Source of the DNA: Macrococcoides epidermidis | GTDB taxonomy: Bacteria; Bacillota; Bacilli; Staphylococcales; Staphylococcaceae | Length of the DNA stretch: 64,000 bases | Reading direction: 5' to 3' (one strand) | Assembly: GCF_042659445.1 (NCBI RefSeq) | Contig: NZ_JBHSSR010000016.1 | Shown: one piece after another, positions 60,805 through 64,000 of the stretch | Numbering within the stretch: the first letter of the stretch is position 1 | Layout of the letters: every line of letters starts with the position of its first letter | Program-made: the position numbers and the translations under genes | The notes under the pieces: model-generated | What the model was told of the DNA's origin: nothing | Databases searched by the model: none | The model's input: the letters and a program-made list of their open reading frames with translations, nothing else

Positions 60805-62093
60805 TGTTTGATACGCTTATTAGTTTCTTTAAAGTAAAAGAAATACGTAGCAAAATCATCTTTACACTCGCAATGTTAATTATCTTTAAAATCGGAACAT
60901 ATATTCCGGTTCCAGGTGTCAACCCAGCAGCGTTTGAAAGTCAGACCAATAAAGGTATTACTGATTTGATGAATACGTTTGGTGGGGGAGCACTGCAAAA
61001 CTTCTCCATTCTTGCAATGGGGATTATGCCCTACATTACTGCATCAATCGTCGTTCAATTACTGCAAATGGATGTTGTACCCAAGTTTACAGAATGGTCT
61101 AAACAAGGTGAAGTTGGACGTAAAAAGCTAACGCAATTTACGCGTTACTTCACAATTGTATTAGCATTCATTCAAGGGTTTGGTATGAGTTATAGTTTCA
61201 ATAACATGTTAGGTGGTCAATTGATCACGAATACAAGTATATGGAACTTCATTCTTATCGCTATCGTGTTAACAGCAGGTACTGCATTTTTAATGTGGTT
61301 AGGTGAACAAATTACACAACACGGTGTTGGTAATGGTATTTCTATTATCATCTTCGGTGGTATTTTATCTTCTATTCCACCAGCGTTAATTCAGTTCTAT
61401 CAACAATCATTTGTTGGTGCGAACGATACAACAATGGCAGTTTTAGAAGCGATTGGTATTTTTATTGGTATGATACTTCTTACTGCTTTTGCAGTATTCG
61501 TACTTCAAGCAGTTCGTAAAATTCCAATTCAATATGCGAAACGCACAACAGGTAACAGATTAGCACCACAAGCAACATTCTTACCGTTAAAGGTTAATGC
61601 TGCTGGGGTTATTCCGGTTATCTTTGCAATGGCGTTTTTCATGCTTCCGAAGACGTTACAATTACTCTTCCCGAAAGCGGATTGGGCAAAAACTTTAGCA
61701 GCACATTCTGATCCGGCACAGCCGATCGGTATGATTGTATATGTAATATTAATTATTGCATTTGCTTACTTTTATGCATTTGTTCAAGTTAATCCTGAAC
61801 AAATGGCTGACAATTTAAGAAAACAGGGTAGTTACGTGCCGGGAATTCGTCCTGGTAAAAATACTCAAAACTATATTACAAAAGTTCTTTATCGTTTAAC
61901 TTTTGTTGGTTCTTTATTCTTAGCAGGTATTGCAGTGTTACCATTAATCGTTTCAGATTTCTTAAACTTACCGCAATCATTACGCATTGGTGGAACAAGT
62001 TTATTAATCGTAATTGGGGTGGCATTAGAGACAATTGCTCAGTTAAAGGCTCAACTTGGTCAACGTGAATATAAAGGTTTTAAAAGACGTTAA
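60804..62093 (+). CDS. secY: Preprotein translocase subunit SecY
   Basis: 429 aa with ten spans, channel of the Sec system. The plug-region GGALQNFSILAMGIMPYITAS is cut here near residues 65-85; the ribosome/SecA-docking loops QYAKRTTGNRL and the C-terminal LGQREYKGFKRR are seen. The start overlaps the rplO stop by one base. It is inside the spc operon as usual. Confidence 0.97.
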   Translation: MFDTLISFFKVKEIRSKIIFTLAMLIIFKIGTYIPVPGVNPAAFESQTNKGITDLMNTFGGGALQNFSILAMGIMPYITASIVVQLLQMDVVPKFTEWSKQGEVGRKKLTQFTRYFTIVLAFIQGFGMSYSFNNMLGGQLITNTSIWNFILIAIVLTAGTAFLMWLGEQITQHGVGNGISIIIFGGILSSIPPALIQFYQQSFVGANDTTMAVLEAIGIFIGMILLTAFAVFVLQAVRKIPIQYAKRTTGNRLAPQATFLPLKVNAAGVIPVIFAMAFFMLPKTLQLLFPKADWAKTLAAHSDPAQPIGMIVYVILIIAFAYFYAFVQVNPEQMADNLRKQGSYVPGIRPGKNTQNYITKVLYRLTFVGSLFLAGIAVLPLIVSDFLNLPQSLRIGGTSLLIVIGVALETIAQLKAQLGQREYKGFKRR

Positions 62094-62110
62094 TGTCTGG
62101 AGGGCATTTT

Positions 62111-62758
62111 ATGAATATCATTTTAATGGGCTTACCTGGCGCAGGTAAAGGGACTCAAGCGAGTGAAATTATTAAGAAATACCCAATTCCTCATATTTCT
62201 ACTGGAGACATGTTCCGTGCAGCTATCAAAAATAATACTGAGCTTGGTCAAAAAGCAAAGTCATTTATGGATAACGGCGAACTTGTTCCAGATGAAGTTA
62301 CGATTGGTATCGTTCGTGAAAGATTGTTAGAAGAAGATGCTAAACGCGGTTTCCTACTTGATGGTTTCCCAAGAACAGTTGAGCAGGCTGAAGCACTGAA
62401 CGAAATGTTAGCTGCTGTGGATCGTAAGATTGAAGGCGTAATTAACATTGATGTTCAGGAAGAAGAATTGATGAACCGTTTAACGGGACGTCGTATTTGC
62501 GAAACTTGTGGGACAACTTATCATTTAGTGTTCAATCCACCTAAAGTAGAAGGTATTTGTGATATTGATGGTGGAAAGTTATATCAACGTGCAGATGATA
62601 ATCCTGAAACAGTTCGTACACGTTTAGACGTAAACATTAAACAAACGAAACCATTACTTGATTTCTATACAAATCAAGGTGTGCTTTTCAATGTTGATGG
62701 TTCGAAAGACATTAAGGATGTTACTACTGAAGTTGAGAAGGTATTAAATCAGCTTTAA
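62111..62758 (+). CDS. adk: Adenylate kinase
   Basis: 215 aa long-form enzyme (2 ADP = ATP + AMP). The P-loop is GLPGAGKGT, the AMP site is STGDMFRAAI, and the LID holds a zinc-type set: CETCG, then CDIDGG. GGAGG lies before ATG 62111; the longest frame starts inside the secY end. Confidence 0.97.
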   Translation: MNIILMGLPGAGKGTQASEIIKKYPIPHISTGDMFRAAIKNNTELGQKAKSFMDNGELVPDEVTIGIVRERLLEEDAKRGFLLDGFPRTVEQAEALNEMLAAVDRKIEGVINIDVQEEELMNRLTGRRICETCGTTYHLVFNPPKVEGICDIDGGKLYQRADDNPETVRTRLDVNIKQTKPLLDFYTNQGVLFNVDGSKDIKDVTTEVEKVLNQL

Positions 62759-62772
62759 TCGTTTACCGAGAT

Positions 62773-62786
62773 TCACCTCCTGGTGA
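62773..62786 (+). promoter_or_regulatory. Hairpin carrying an anti-Shine-Dalgarno sequence
   Basis: TCACC and GGTGA form a 5-bp stem with loop TCCT just after adk. CACCTCCT (62774-62781) equals the 16S 3'-end anti-Shine-Dalgarno sequence, so this RNA could pair with nearby ribosome sites. Regulatory meaning is inference. Confidence 0.4.
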
Positions 62787-62809
62787 GTTGCTTAAGTGGA
62801 TGTGATCAG

Positions 62810-63091
62810 TTGAATCAAGTAAGTATTGGTCAAATTGTCACGAGTAATCGTGGCAAAGATAAAGGGTTACCTGGAGTCATTATTGCTATTATCGATCATC
62901 GATTTGTACTTGTTGCAGACGGAGATAAACGGACTTATGAATATCCAAAGAAAAAGAACCTGTCGCATTTAATACTAAGTGATGAACACTCACCTGAAAT
63001 TAAATCGAGTATTTCTGAAGCAGGTTTTGTAACAGACGCTAAATTACGTTACGTTTTGCAAAAATATACCGCTCGAATTTCGGAATCTTGA
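62810..63091 (+). CDS. KOW-domain RNA-binding protein
   Basis: About 93 aa. [16 protein letters not shown] is a KOW-type start, with later [22 protein letters not shown], shared by the small RNA-binding proteins found between adk/map and infA in Firmicutes. Function is unknown, perhaps ribosome-linked. The longest frame starts at a GTG without ribosome site; TTG 62810 is preceded by a weak GTGGATGTGATC resembling extended Shine-Dalgarno. The usual map gene is missing here. Confidence 0.8.
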
Positions 63092-63111
63092 TAAAAAGGG
63101 GGAATTTGAAA

Positions 63112-63330
63112 ATGGCTAAACAAGATGTAATTGAATTAGAAGGTACTGTATTAGATACTTTACCAAATGCAATGTTTAAAGTAGAATTAGAAAATGGTCA
63201 TGAGATCTTAGCGCATGTTAGCGGTAAAATTCGTATGAACTACATCCGTATTCTACCTGGCGACAAAGTAACTGTTGAAATGAGTCCTTACGATTTAACT
63301 CGTGGACGCATTACGTATCGTTATAAATAA
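63112..63330 (+). CDS. infA: Translation initiation factor IF-1
   Basis: 72 aa, standard length. [20 protein letters not shown] and the end [12 protein letters not shown] identify the OB-fold IF-1, which binds the ribosomal A site. AAGGGGGAA precedes ATG 63112; the longer frame lies inside the KOW gene end. Confidence 0.98.
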
Positions 63331-63353
63331 TAAGAACTCCAATATTAAATTAG

Positions 63354-63479
<126 letters not shown>

Positions 63480-63501
63480 GAAAACAGGAGGTGCAATATA
63501 A

Positions 63502-63867
63502 ATGGCACGTATCGCAGGTGTAGACGTACCACGTGAGAAACGCGTAGTGATCGCATTAACTTACGTTTATGGTATTGGTAAAACAACAGCTCAAAAAATC
63601 TTAGCAGCTGCTAATGTTAACGAGAGTACTCGTGTGCGCGACTTAACAGAAGATGAATTAAACAGAATCCGTGAACAAGTAGATGGATACAAAGTTGAAG
63701 GTGACTTACGTCGTGAGATCAACTTAAACATCAAACGTTTAATGGAAATTGCTTCATACAGAGGTATTCGTCACCGTCGTGGTTTACCAACACGTGGACA
63801 AAATACTAAAAACAATGCACGTACTCGTAAAGGTCCAGTTAAGACCGTTGCTAACAAGAAGAAATAA
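63502..63867 (+). CDS. rpsM: 30S ribosomal protein S13
   Basis: 121 aa S13, contacting the P-site tRNA and L5. MARIAGVDVPREKRVVIALT and RGIRHRRGLPTRGQ are typical. AGGAGGTG lies before the ATG. Confidence 0.98.
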   Translation: MARIAGVDVPREKRVVIALTYVYGIGKTTAQKILAAANVNESTRVRDLTEDELNRIREQVDGYKVEGDLRREINLNIKRLMEIASYRGIRHRRGLPTRGQNTKNNARTRKGPVKTVANKKK

Positions 63868-63887
63868 TAAGTAAAGGAGTGAGCTAA

Positions 63888-64000
63888 ATGGCACGTAAAC
63901 AAGTATCACGTAAGCGTAGAGTTAAAAAGAATATTGAGTCTGGTGTTGCACACATCCGTTCAACATTCAACAATACAATCGTAACAATTACTGATGAATT
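63888..64000 (+). CDS. rpsK: 30S ribosomal protein S11 (partial)
   Basis: The first 37 codons, cut by the window edge. MARKQVSRKRRVKKNIESG and the ahead-coming HIRSTFNNTIVTITD segment are S11. AAAGGAG lies before the ATG. rpoA and rplQ would be expected next. Confidence 0.96.
   Translation, partial: MARKQVSRKRRVKKNIESGVAHIRSTFNNTIVTITDE

Overview
The window is a low-GC Firmicutes chromosome segment from the Staphylococcaceae. Nearly every protein has a recognisable Staphylococcus aureus counterpart: PBP4, FhuCBG, FmhB with a neighbouring RND transporter, GlcU-Gdh, TopB, and the S10-spc ribosomal cluster. The combination and the slightly higher GC than S. aureus would suit Macrococcus or a related genus. 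That genus call is inference; no 16S or MLST marker is present. I saw no prophage, insertion sequence, CRISPR array, tRNA or rRNA. The window is almost entirely core chromosome.

Layout. 1-5.2 kb: a YhgE/Pip membrane protein divergent from a TetR regulator, PBP4, a NupC-type nucleoside transporter and a 25-aa basic peptide. 5.2-10.4 kb: a small secreted protein, then lctP-ldh behind a consensus promoter with a Rex-type operator at the start point, then yitT-nagB. 10.4-14.5 kb: an iron locus with a perfect 9-1-9 Fur-type palindrome between an IruO-like reductase and fhuCBG. 14.5-20 kb: an unusual IRG/dynamin-like GTPase paired with an alpha-glucosidase, a 104-nt nested palindrome, and a secreted LTD-TNase-OB-SdrD_B nuclease. 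19.8-23.6 kb: a FadR-type regulator and lutABC for lactate oxidation. Lactate export/import and fermentation (lctP-ldh) and lactate oxidation (lutABC) therefore both lie in this window. 23.6-32.2 kb: methyltransferase and VOC protein, fmhB (first glycine of the peptidoglycan bridge), proC, a 3-hydroxyisobutyrate dehydrogenase-like enzyme and an RND transporter. 32.2-36.2 kb: a SAM-I riboswitch controlling metNIQ plus an aminotransferase; the MetQ protein lacks the lipobox cysteine. 36.2-44.5 kb: small accessory metabolism and transport genes (MFS, GyrI-like, YbaK, metallophosphoesterase, AEC, gdh-glcU, GNAT, HAD). 44.6-51.1 kb: topB, a DASS anion symporter with a consensus cre in its promoter, a PepSY lipoprotein and an AzgA-type purine permease. 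51.4-64 kb: the S10-spc-alpha ribosomal operon from rpsJ into rpsK, with secY, adk, a KOW-domain protein and infA; it runs off the right edge.

Starts were moved from the longest open frame to the codon with a properly spaced Shine-Dalgarno sequence where these differed, and this is noted per gene. The less ordinary items are the GTPase, the MetQ lipobox loss, the nested palindrome, the paired palindromes before lutA, the basic peptide, and RNA structures in the ribosomal operon. No clear new multi-gene defence or biosynthetic system was found.
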